Source: Eutreptiella sp. 'Long Island Sound 2002' (Eukaryota > Euglenozoa > Euglenophyceae > Eutreptiales > Eutreptiaceae). Taken from it: 64,000 nucleotides of DNA. This document shows, piece by piece, positions 55,526 through 64,000 of this stretch (position 1 is the first letter of the stretch; each line of letters begins with the position of its first letter). A program made the translations under genes and the position numbers. The DNA lies in the NCBI GenBank assembly GCA_964036045.1, contig OZ038384.1:22559000-22622999 (forward strand), read 5' to 3'. The notes under the pieces were generated by a model that worked only from the letters and a program-made list of their open reading frames with translations, was not told the DNA's origin and searched no databases.

Positions 55526-57085
55526 TGGTGCTCGGGGACAAAGCTGGGTATGATTGCGGTTCAGGATCTTGTTATCCCCCACACGAACCGCATACACATC
55601 CTGCCCGACCTTCCGCACGATTACCCCCGGCACATACCAAGACGCCTGCCGATGCCTGGACAGGACATCCTTGTGGTGCCGCTCCACCCACACGGTGTCT
55701 TGTAGAGCATATTTCTGGACCTTTCCCTGCTTGAAGTACTTGGCCCTCTTCTCATGCTCATCCTGAAGTGCCTTGCACACCTTGGCCGCCGTGTCGTCCG
55801 CCTCAGCCATCATAGCGTTCGCATCCCGGGCCACTTTGCCATGGTTCAACCATGGGAGAGTGCGTGACACTCGATTTCGTAGGAACAGGATACGATGGGG
55901 CGACAGTCCAGTGGGTCCCGGAAGGTCGTGGTACGCCTGGAGTACTCTCCACAGCGAATTGTACCAGTTCAGGCCCGGTTCATCAATGTGCAGCTGGCGG
56001 AAGTTCTCGAACATCTGCCGCCCGGCCACCTCAGCCCGGCCATTCGACCGGTTGTGGTATGCCACGGTCTTCGCGTGCCGAATCCCCATGTGCTTGCACA
56101 TCGTCTTGAACCATGTCCCCATGAATAGACTGCCCCGATCGCTGCAGATGACAGCTGGGACATCAAAAATTGTCAGCCAATGCCTGATCATGGCATTAGC
56201 GACGGTCTTGGCCTGCAGCCCCACTCCATGCTTGTCCATCTTGTCCTTCTTCTTGGACTTCTTGCCAGGGACCGCCACGATATACCCGCTGTGCCTATCT
56301 ACCGCCAGGATAACACAGTCGTAGGTCTCTCCTTCCACGGTGACCTCAGGCATGGCGAATACATCCATGGCTACGGACCGCATAGGGGCCTCCAGTATAG
56401 CCGTATACACCGGGTTGCCCGCTGTGGAATGGTTGGGGCTCTTCGTGGCCCGACACACGGCACAGTCGCTGCAGTACTTGTCCAGGAGGGCGTAGTACCC
56501 CTGTGGGAACTTGAAGCGCCACTGCAGGTCCTGCTGCATCTTGTCCCGACCAGGATGCATGAGCTGGGCGTTATGCCAGTGGTCAATGAGCTCCTCCATT
56601 CGGTTCTCAGGGACCAATAGCTTGTCCCTGAGGAACAGTTTGTCCCCATCCTCGGTCAAGCCCTCAGGCCATTCGTCGTCCGACGGGGCGCTCACGGCAT
56701 TCCAGTACTTGCTCCAGTGCTCGGATGCCGCATAGTCATCCGACCAGTCCTCTGTGAGCACCGACCTGACTAGCTCTACAGGGGCCACCATCCATTGCTC
56801 GAGGGTTTCCTCTCGAAAAGCTTGGACTCGGGCGCCCCGGAACTTGGCCAGGTCCGTACGGTTTGCCATCACCACAAAGCACTTGACCCCCTCTTGCTCC
56901 ATGGCCTTCTCCATCTCGATGATGCGCTTGGCCTCCTCGGTCTCCTCGGCGTCCCCATGGCTGGATATGTCCATCCAAGCCTTGCCCGCGGGGTAGGCCC
57001 ATCGACTGAGGCAATCTGCCACAGTGTTGTCCTTCCCCGGGACGTATACGACGCCGAGGTCGAACTTGGCAAACGTCTCATGCCA
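55500..57085 (-). CDS. Element 2 RNase H-integrase linker and integrase
   Basis: It begins after the TGA at 57086-57088, which stands in RRA-stop-WHETF where element 1 has Arg. The linker carries MADCLSRWAYP. Integrase shows the HHCC finger (HWHNAQLMHPG ... YCSDCAVCRA), catalytic Asp in AMDVFAMPEV, Asp in CSDRGSLFMG and Glu in NGRAEVAGRQM, then a basic C-terminal domain. The 10-kb integrase fragment is closely similar to its N-terminal part. The catalytic triad is intact, but upstream stops and the lost chromodomain frame make this copy unlikely to be active. Confidence 0.88.
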
Positions 57086-57775
57086 TCAGGCCCTCCTTGC
57101 CGCCGGTCCCGAGGGGGTGTCGACGTGCGCCTTGTGCCAGGTCTGCAAGGACTGATGGTCCGTGCAAACCACCACCGGTTGCAATCCGATGTGGCCAGAC
57201 CACTTCCTGAGCGCACAAACAATGGCGTACGTCTCCTTCTCCCTCGCGGTCCAGGTGCGGCGTTGGCCCTCGGCCAGGAGCCTGCTCCAGAACGCCGCGG
57301 GTACGGGCGACCCGTCGTCCCGGACCTGCTCGAGGACTGCACCTACAGCATAGTCCGAGGCGTCCGTCCGTAGCACGAATCCCTTGTCTGGGTCCACCAG
57401 GAATAGCCCCAGCTGCCCCAGGAGTCGCTCCTTCAGGCAGCTGAACGCATCTTCGGCCTCAGGGGTCCAGGCAAGCTTCTTCTTGCTCCCCTTCTGGCAA
57501 TCAAACTTCCCCACCTGCAGCATCCTGTGCAGCGGCCCCGAGAGTTCTGCATACATTCGGACATAGCCCGAATAGTAATTGCAGAACCCCATGAAGGACC
57601 GGAGTTCGCTGATGGTCTGGGGTCTCTCCCAGTGGTTCAGGGACGCCAGTTTCCCAGGCATGGGACGGCGTTGCCCGTGGCCAACCACGTGACCCGCGAA
57701 CTCCACTTCCTTCACGAAGAGTGAGGCTATGGTGGGCTTGCACACCATGTTGTGCTTATCCAGCTCGCTGAGCAC
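57086..57775 (-). CDS. Element 2 RT thumb/connection and RNase H
   Basis: It follows a TGA at 57776-57778 in the same frame. It holds VEFAGHVVGHGQRRPMPGK, then HWERPQTISELRSFMGFCNYY, where Trp is present, unlike element 1. RNase H follows with VLRTDASDYAVG, REKETYAIV and VCTDHQSL. Catalytic residues are intact. It ends at TGA 57086. Confidence 0.88.
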   Translation of the reverse strand: MLSELDKHNMVCKPTIASLFVKEVEFAGHVVGHGQRRPMPGKLASLNHWERPQTISELRSFMGFCNYYSGYVRMYAELSGPLHRMLQVGKFDCQKGSKKKLAWTPEAEDAFSCLKERLLGQLGLFLVDPDKGFVLRTDASDYAVGAVLEQVRDDGSPVPAAFWSRLLAEGQRRTWTAREKETYAIVCALRKWSGHIGLQPVVVCTDHQSLQTWHKAHVDTPSGPAARRA

Positions 57776-58597
57776 TCAACGCAGATCCTTCTCATGCGCT
57801 TCGATGAGCTCGTCCTCAGTCATGATCTCCGTGCCGGACCCGATGATGATGTCATCCACAAAGGTGTCGGCACAGTCCCAGACAGGACCGAGTAGGTCCT
57901 CCATCATGCGCTGGAAAGCGGCGTTGCCATTCTTGGCGCCCATAGGCACCACTCTCCACTGCATGGGCCCCAGCGGCGTGGACATCGCTGTGCAGGGCCT
58001 GGACTCCAGGTGAAGCGGCATGTGGTGATAGCCATGTTTCAGGTCTAACACCGTGAAGATCCGCTTTTTCTGTTGCTTTAGGAGGATGGTGTCGATCAGG
58101 GGAAGCCAGTACGAGTCGTGCTCGGCTTGCTCGTTCAAACCCCTGTAATCCACCACTAACCTCCACTCGCCCTTCTCCTTCTGGGGCACGATGAAGGCTG
58201 GGCTGGCCCACTCACTGTCGGAGGGTTCGATCCATCCCCGCTCAATGAACTCCGCCAACAGCTTCCTCATGGCCTCGGCCCGATCGCCCTGAAGTTGGTA
58301 CTCCCGATGATGATAGATCTTGGGGTTCGGCTTCAGCTTGATCTTCGCTGTACCAAACCTCCCACGATCTGGAGGGTTGTTGTTGGCAACGCCACTGAAT
58401 AGCCGCGGATAGGCATTGATCAGCCTGTCCTTCAGCTCGGCGACCTTCGGGTTCTCGCGGGCCTCTTCAGCCGCTTGCTTCGGTATCGATACAACCGACC
58501 GCACTGCGGTATAGGCCTCTTCTGGGTCGGAGTCCGACTTCTCCTCGTCCGATATGCCGTCTTCATCGTCGTGGGGAGCTCTTCCCACCGATAATCT
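57776..58597 (-). CDS. Element 2 reverse transcriptase core
   Basis: It is in frame after the TGA at 58598-58600. The core shows WASPAFIVPQK, motif A VLDLKHGYHHMPL, motif B MGAKNGNAAFQR and motif C FVDDIIIGSG. Closely parallel to element 1 throughout. Its downstream end is a TGA in the helix after the palm (HEKDLR-stop-VLSEL). Confidence 0.9.
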   Translation of the reverse strand, partial: RLSVGRAPHDDEDGISDEEKSDSDPEEAYTAVRSVVSIPKQAAEEARENPKVAELKDRLINAYPRLFSGVANNNPPDRGRFGTAKIKLKPNPKIYHHREYQLQGDRAEAMRKLLAEFIERGWIEPSDSEWASPAFIVPQKEKGEWRLVVDYRGLNEQAEHDSYWLPLIDTILLKQQKKRIFTVLDLKHGYHHMPLHLESRPCTAMSTPLGPMQWRVVPMGAKNGNAAFQRMMEDLLGPVWDCADTFVDDIIIGSGTEIMTEDELIEAHEKDLR

Positions 58598-60286
58598 TCA
58601 GAAATTTGCGGCATCAGGCTGGTTCTTGTCGTTATCGGCACCCATTCTTGGAAAATCCCATGTCAACGGGTCCGACCCAACCGGACCATCATATTGGTCC
58701 GCGATGTGATCCATGACCCTCGCCACGAACTCATCCTTCTCGTACTTGCCGGTGACCAACATCTTGTCATCCCACCAATACGGAGATGTGACCATGGCCC
58801 GCCTCTTCCTGGCTGTCACACGGTCGTGCATCCCCATCCGCATGTAGTTGACGACGTCGTCGATCTCGGAGTGGGACAGGATGTCAATGCCATCAACTGG
58901 CTGATCCGTCCCCCCCTTGGGCTCAAACATGACCTTCATCGGCACCGCCTCCACCCTACGGATGAATGCTTCATCACCCGTGGGCTGGGCTTGCGCCCCA
59001 TCCACCAGGAAAGCCTTGGTACCCCACGCTTGACCCAAGGAGGGCATTGATACACCCTTGGCGTCCATGAACAGCTCCTCCTCTGGCCCGAATGACATCT
59101 CGTTCAGGGTAATGGAGTCCAGCGTCGACTTGAGACCTTCCAGCGGACATGGGTAGGATCCTATGCCGATTATGACCAGGACCCCCTTCGCCCTATCCGC
59201 GGCGATCTTTTCCACCGTACCTCTGGTATTGTCCAGGGAGCCATGCCAATATATGGGCCCCCACTCCTTCAAACCCCAATGCCTGTGCCAGGCTGAGTCT
59301 CCTCGATGCCAATGCCTCCTACACTTCCCCAAAAGTGGGGCATCCAGGGAAGCGAAGACGTCCGTCTCGGGCGCTTTGGCTCCCAGCGTCTGGATCATCC
59401 TGTCATACACCTGTGGCGCCATTCCATACTCCGTGAGCTGAACTCCGCGGTCTCCTCTGGACTTGGCACCCACAGCTTGCACCGCTCGGACGATCCGATC
59501 CTCTTCCTCAGCATTCCATTGGGATGATCCGCATGCATAATCCGTGGACAGCCATGTGAGGCATTCATCATCCTCCCGGACCAGCGTTGCGCGATGGGGA
59601 AGGGCTCCAATGGCATTTGCCACCATGAAGTCATACCCCATGATCATATCCCAATCTGTAATGTCGGCCACATAGAAGTTCCCGGATAGATTGCTTCTCT
59701 TCGCCAGATCAGGGCGGTTCAAGCGCTCATGTTCCCAGAATTCCATACTGATAGTGGCCTCATGGGTGCCGCCACCCATAATCTCTCCGTTGGCGACCTT
59801 CAGGCGGACCGGTCTCCAGCTGGGCTGCAGGAATTCCTCCTTGAACAAACCCCGCTGGACCAGGCTCACCTGGGCACCCGTATCCACCAACACATTCACC
59901 ACCTTATCCTCTCGTCCGCACCGTACTTGCACTTTCAAGTGCAAGTGCCGCTCGTCACCATGAGGTGTATGGACGACTCTCACGGCATGCAACTCTAGCA
60001 CGTCCGGGTGCATCAGGACTTCAAGGGTATGGTCACGGATGGTGTAGATCTTGGGCTGGTTCTGCCCGTCCACGGGGCTCTCTGTGGTCGCTCCTTCCTT
60101 CTTGCCATGTCCCGTACCCACATGTACTTCCCTTGGCAGGGCGCTCCAGGGGTTGGGAGTAGCGGGACTCAGTGGTTTTGGCTCTTCCGGAACCTTCTTC
60201 GGCACCCGATGTGCCTCGGATTCCTCAGGGATTCCACTGATTTTCGGAGGAGAGACCTCCGAGGTCCCACTCCCTTGGGGGCTTCT
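58598..60286 (-). CDS. Element 2 protease and extra Dam-like domain (start of Pol)
   Basis: It starts directly after the Gag UAG; residue numbers count from Met at 60205. Aspartic protease has VNVLVDTGAQVSL with DTG at 108-110, and GYDFM near 190. Residues about 281-395 (59020-59365) are the extra domain: TDVFASLDAPLL, GDSAWHRHWG and EKIAADRAKGVLVI align with element 1 over the same order of motifs, including the trailing MDAKGVSMP. This domain is not part of standard Ty3/gypsy Pol. It ends in TGA 58598 in a poorly conserved acidic linker. Confidence 0.85.
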   Translation of the reverse strand, partial: RSPQGSGTSEVSPPKISGIPEESEAHRVPKKVPEEPKPLSPATPNPWSALPREVHVGTGHGKKEGATTESPVDGQNQPKIYTIRDHTLEVLMHPDVLELHAVRVVHTPHGDERHLHLKVQVRCGREDKVVNVLVDTGAQVSLVQRGLFKEEFLQPSWRPVRLKVANGEIMGGGTHEATISMEFWEHERLNRPDLAKRSNLSGNFYVADITDWDMIMGYDFMVANAIGALPHRATLVREDDECLTWLSTDYACGSSQWNAEEEDRIVRAVQAVGAKSRGDRGVQLTEYGMAPQVYDRMIQTLGAKAPETDVFASLDAPLLGKCRRHWHRGDSAWHRHWGLKEWGPIYWHGSLDNTRGTVEKIAADRAKGVLVIIGIGSYPCPLEGLKSTLDSITLNEMSFGPEEELFMDAKGVSMPSLGQAWGTKAFLVDGAQAQPTGDEAFIRRVEAVPMKVMFEPKGGTDQPVDGIDILSHSEIDDVVNYMRMGMHDRVTARKRRAMVTSPYWWDDKMLVTGKYEKDEFVARVMDHIADQYDGPVGSDPLTWDFPRMGADNDKNQPDAANF

Positions 60287-60289
60287 CTA
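60287..60289 (-). promoter_or_regulatory. In-frame Gag-Pol UAG, element 2
   Basis: TAG followed by AGA AGC CCC CAA. It lies at the same Gag-Pol position as the element 1 UAG and shares the AGC CCC codons two and three places after it. A GACCT...AGGTC hairpin can be drawn about 20 bases downstream. Confidence 0.6.
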
Positions 60290-63097
60290 GACTTGACTTC
60301 CCGCAGCCCCTTCTGGCTGCGATCTGCCAGGACTTTGTCCACCACTTTGCTGGGCTTTGAGTTCCTCCAACGTCCTCAACATGTCCTCAGCAACCTCCTC
60401 GATCGACCTCACTCGTCGGTCTTGGCCAGGTCCACCACCATAGCCTCTTCCTTCGCCTTTCCCTTGGCCTTTGCCTTGGCCTTTTCCCCCGTCTCCGGCC
60501 TTCGCCTTCCAATCGGCAATCCGCTGCTCCTTGGGCTTCTTCTCTGGGTGGGCGGCGAGGTAGGCCTTCTTGTCCGCCTCATACACCTTGCACTGACGGT
60601 GGTCGTGTGCATGGTTGTTTCCTTTGCCATAACAGACCGAGCACCCGTCGTGCTGAGACCTGTACTCCCGGAACGAGAGCGGTGGGTTCCCGATCCTCCT
60701 TGGCTCTTTGCTCTTCTTGGGTCCCACCCGGCCCCATCTGGACCGATCCTGCCCATTGTCCCTCACGTTGTGCGCCACAAACGCGAAGGAATGGGCCTCC
60801 TCGTGATCCTCCCGGGAACTGGTCCAGTGGTCTTGGCCACTTCCACTACCATCCTCCGCGGAGTTGGCCGTGTCCTCCTGGATCTCCCAATGATGGCGGT
60901 CTTCTCCTTGGCCTCGTTGTCCATGACCTTGTCGATCCTGCACGTGGGCCTCGTTCTTGGCGTTGAGCTTCGGCTCCACCGTGATGTACTTCACGATCTC
61001 GTCCAGGCTCAAGCGGGCGAGGATGACCTGCATCCTCAGCTGCTCTCCGCGCCTCCACTCCACGTTGTTGAGGCGCATCAGCCTTTGCCCCATATTGTCG
61101 CCGAATACCTCCATGTAGACGGTGTTCTTCTGCCCCAACATTCGGCTGGGCTCGCCCAGGTCCCTCCTGAAGAACTCCATGATACCCGCATGGGTATCCT
61201 CCGCTGCCATGATCCTCACCGCCACCCGCTTCTTGGCTCGCTTCTTCTCCTCGTCGTCCACTCGCCTCTTCCAGTGGCCGAGGGGGACGTCCTTCAGCAG
61301 TTGGCGGATCTCGCTGGCCTCATTCCAGTCCTTCACCAGCTTGAGGCTTCTTCGGTACTTGCGGATATACCGAGTCCACTCTCAGACCCTCAACTATCCG
61401 CGCTCCAGCGGCAGCGGAATGGACCACAAATCCTCCAACTTCTGGTTGGGGGCGTCCACTCGCTCTTCGTCCCCCAGCCACTGGAGGCAGGCTTGCTCCG
61501 TCTGGATCACTCCCTCACGGATCTGATCCCTGAGCTCCTCCTTCAGGTCCTGCGCCAGCCTGTGTGGGACTGTCTGACATACCCACTTGTCCCTTGGCGC
61601 TCCTCTCATCTCGCCGACGACCTCCTCGGCGAAGTCCTCCCAATCCAGGATGAAGTAGTCCAGGTTGGAGGGGTTGCCATCGTAATAAGGGATTTTGATT
61701 CCCCTGAGGTTGTCAATCCTGATGGCGTCTCCGACGTCCGCAGCCACTACTCCACCGAGACAGATACCACCTGTGGCCGGCGGGTGTGAGTACACTCCCC
61801 GTACATCCCTCTCCTCCATGGAGTGCGGTCCAGTTGGGCCTGAACCCATGGGGTTTGGAATGCGGGAAGGACTTGCTCCACCGGCCGTTCATATCCCCGT
61901 ATTGGGGTCCTTCGCCCACAGGTTTCCGCCTGGATGACCTCGACCGTGTCCGTCGGCGCTTCCCATGGTTCGCCCCTGCATGGTCTGGCTCTGGATCTCC
62001 TCTTCCACATAAACTGCATGGGCAGTCGTAGTGATCGATAGATCCTGGGCGGCATGGGACATCTGTACCGTCAGGCTCCTCGGGTCCGTGGCTACGTGCC
62101 CTTCCCGCATGGACCCAGCCGGTGCAGTGTGTTCCCCGAGCATTGTGGATTCGCTGAACATGGGAACAAACGGCAGCGCACCCGGGTCAACACGCGGAGG
62201 CGCGTAGGGTGCCTCTGCCGGGCCGCCCATGGGTTTATCCATGGCGCTCCGGAGGGTCTTAACCGGCTCCACCAGCTCTGCCGCTGCTGGCTTTGCCGGG
62301 AGCTCCGGACCCGAGGTGAGGGGCTGTTGCTCCTCTAGCCTTTTCAGGCGTCCCGACATGTCCTCCACTAGGTGGAGGAGGCTGTCCACCACTCGCTGCT
62401 GCTTCTGCAGGGCCAGCTCCAGATTCTCCCGGTACCGGTCCCGTTCCGCTCGCAGCTCCGCCATGTCTCTCTCCGCGGCTGACTGGTCATCCAGGATCCC
62501 GGCGACGTCCTCCCCTAGGCCGTCCTTCGCGTTGTCCAGGCTGTCGAGGCGATGCACAATGGCGTCCATTCCCATCTTTGGGTACTTGCCCATGAGGAAG
62601 GACACGTGCTCGCAATGGCACTCAGCGTGCTTTCAACCTGATCCGGCGCATCCCGCGGTTCCCGGCGCCTCGGACTCCTCCGCCATGGGTGTATCGCCCA
62701 TGCTATCACGCGTTGGCTCCGTGTGCGGGGCCACAGGCGCCGTTCTGGCTCTGGCGAGCCTCTCCAACGCCTCAGCGTCATGCTCCAGGCTGGGTTCTGG
62801 GGCCGTGTTTGCCCTTGTGGGCGGTCTGGTCGTCTCCTCCGACTCCGAAGGTGGCTCATAGGCTGTCCGATAGCCCCCGGAGTGCCCCTCGGAGTCCCAC
62901 AGCCTGAACCGGCTGGGGTCCGTATCCATAGCCCCGGCGTCCCCTGCCGCGGGCTTGGGTGACCCGCGCTTCCAGTAGCGCCGGGCCCGTCCTCCACTGC
63001 TGCCTGAATGGCAGGTCTCCTCAGAGTCCTCCGCGCCGGAGCGGAGGTTGCATGCCTTTCGGCAGCGACGCTCACACATGGAGACCAGGTCCTCCAT
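60287..63097 (-). pseudogene. Element 2 Gag with in-frame stops
   Basis: The start is placed at the ATG at 63097, the first in frame after the primer site; the frame is also open further upstream into the LTR. It begins near the Cys motif CERRCRKACNLR shared with element 1, so it lacks that element's first about 265 residues. A coiled coil lies near 62500-62370, a capsid-like region near 61720-61150 (YYDGNPSNLDYF), then a variant zinc knuckle CSVCYG...HDHRQC (C-x2-C-x8-H-x4-C) and a Gly/Lys/Gln-rich tail. In-frame stops occur at 62633 (TGA), 61889 (TGA), 61394 (TAG) and a TGA four codons later. No frameshift is needed to read across them. Confidence 0.8.
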
Positions 63098-63254
63098 GTC
63101 AAGTCCTCCTCTTCCCAGACGTCGTACTTCTCTTCGGGGTTCCACTTCCGGCGTGGTCTCCACCGAGTCCACAATACGCACCCGGGGCGTACTTGGGCAG
63201 GGCTCATAGGGGCCCAAGTTCCCGGGTCGGCGGTAGGTAGGGGCAGCAGGTACG

Positions 63255-63266
63255 CCTCTGCTACCA
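63255..63266 (-). promoter_or_regulatory. tRNA initiator-Met primer-binding site of element 2
   Basis: The minus strand reads TGGTAGCAGAGG directly after the 5' LTR. Its complement CCTCTGCTACCA is the 3' end of metazoan-type initiator tRNA-Met (acceptor strand plus CCA). The land-plant initiator would give TGGTATCAGAG. This fixes the LTR boundary at 63267. Confidence 0.85.
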
Positions 63267-64000
63267 TAAAGAAGGTCCCTACCAGGACCGGCCCCTGCTG
63301 TGCCCCTTCCGCCTGTCACCCCTGCTGACTTGCTCCGGATCAGCGCTTGCATTTCCCAAAATCCAGGGTCGAAAGTCCAAAAATATAGAAAATGTAATCC
63401 TCCTTCAACCCTGAACAGCAACCAGATCCCACAAATACAGCAATAACCCAATCCACATTGCGGGCTTCCGTTCAGCACACCGGTTGTCTCCCGGTGGCGG
63501 GCATGTACAAGAATTGCACCAAAGAGGAAAGCGCTGAAATTGGCATATGAACACAAATAAGGCAACGTTGGGGAAAGATGGAAACTTACACAATCACAGC
63601 CATAGACCCCTCATTCCCTGGACTCAAGACCTTCCCTTGACTCGCCAACCTGATGCCCTGAACCCAGTCAAATAGGATGGCTAAATGCCATGTGTCAAAC
63701 GTCACTACACAAACCCCAAAAATGTGTTCCCTCCCAAGCCTATAAATCCTAGCCCAATAGGGGAGGTGGCGTGTCATGGCCTAGAGTGGCACTCAGGAAC
63801 ATGCCCTACCCTGAAATATCCTTGATTGGACTTGGAGTCGATTGGACTTGGAGAACTGCCCCATGAAGATCACCTCACAACATGGCAAAATCAGGCAAAT
63901 CACACCATTATGCCTAAAAGTCATTTATATACTCAAAAATGCATACGGCAAATATCCAAATGCTCCATGCATGTGTGGAATCGGAATGTAGTATACAAGG
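63267..64000 (-). repeat. 5' LTR of element 2, partial
   Basis: It repeats 52511 onward with scattered substitutions and continues past the window end. The missing part should be about 1.6 kb if the copies have equal length. Confidence 0.9.

Larger units (their letters stand above)
52511..64000 (-). mobile_element. LTR element 2: Ty3/gypsy chromovirus, 5' LTR cut by window end
   Basis: A repeat at 52511-54865 matches 63267-64000 (its beginning) and encloses Gag and Pol on the minus strand in the same order as element 1. A tRNA-type primer site lies at 63255-63266 and a polypurine tract at 54866-54876. The coding frame is continuous from 63097 to about 55510 apart from several in-frame stops, mostly TGA; near 55510 a one-base shift separates the chromodomain from integrase. 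It is a decayed relative of element 1, clearly diverged in protein sequence. Confidence 0.93.

Noticed and set aside
63098-63565. Gag of element 2 starting inside the 5' LTR
   Set aside because: The frame is open there but crosses the LTR end and the primer-binding site, where coding is not expected; the ATG at 63097 is the first one internal to the element.
1-64000. tRNA, rRNA or other structured RNA genes
   Set aside because: None was recognised by eye on either strand; only the 3' end of tRNA-iMet is represented, as a primer-binding site.

Overview
This is a stretch of nuclear DNA from a eukaryote with a repeat-rich genome. Nothing looks like an ordinary host gene. Almost everything recognisable is a retrotransposon: two large chromodomain-type Ty3/gypsy LTR elements, two non-LTR (LINE) elements, and two older Ty3/gypsy fragments. 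Between them lies about 10 kb of satellite-like DNA with an extreme strand bias. The lineage cannot be fixed. Chromoviral elements, endonuclease-type LINEs and a primer-binding site matching a metazoan/protist-type initiator tRNA-Met (not the land-plant form) fit a protist or alga, but I would not name a group.

Layout. 1-1243 (+): 3' part of a chromoviral integrase with chromodomain, cut by the window edge. 1244-3209: AT-richer DNA with no gene seen. 3210-9754 (-): LINE 1 (ORF1, endonuclease, reverse transcriptase, RNase H), broken mostly at homopolymers. 9860-10215 (-): N-terminal integrase fragment. About 10.4-20.15 kb: G/T-rich, adenine-depleted DNA with several tandem repeats, the clearest being twelve 209-bp units at 15155-17690. 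20.26-33.1 kb (-): LINE 2 and associated Pro/His-rich reading frames. 33096-50226 (-): complete LTR element 1, about 17.1 kb, with about 2.97-kb LTRs and a GTAC target duplication. 50.23-52.5 kb: continuation of the G/T-rich locus that element 1 entered. 52511 to the window end (-): LTR element 2, with a complete 3' LTR, all coding parts and about 0.73 kb of the 5' LTR.

How the parts relate. Elements 1 and 2 are diverged members of one group. Both carry Gag and Pol in one reading frame separated by a UAG. Both carry a variant zinc knuckle, a Cys motif in Gag, an extra domain between protease and reverse transcriptase that resembles the Dam-methylase-like segment of DIRS-type elements, and a chromodomain at the integrase end. 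They differ in priming. Element 2 has a 12-nt match to initiator tRNA-Met next to its 5' LTR. Element 1 instead has an 11-nt sequence next to its 5' LTR that is perfectly complementary to a site inside that LTR, the arrangement expected for Tf1/sushi-type self-priming. Element 1 is nested in the 5' part of LINE 2: a minus-strand reading frame stays open across the restored GTAC target site.

Both LTR elements have in-frame stops besides the Gag-Pol UAG, so these copies are probably not autonomous. The long open frames in the satellite block are not genes: stop codons all need adenine and that strand has almost none.
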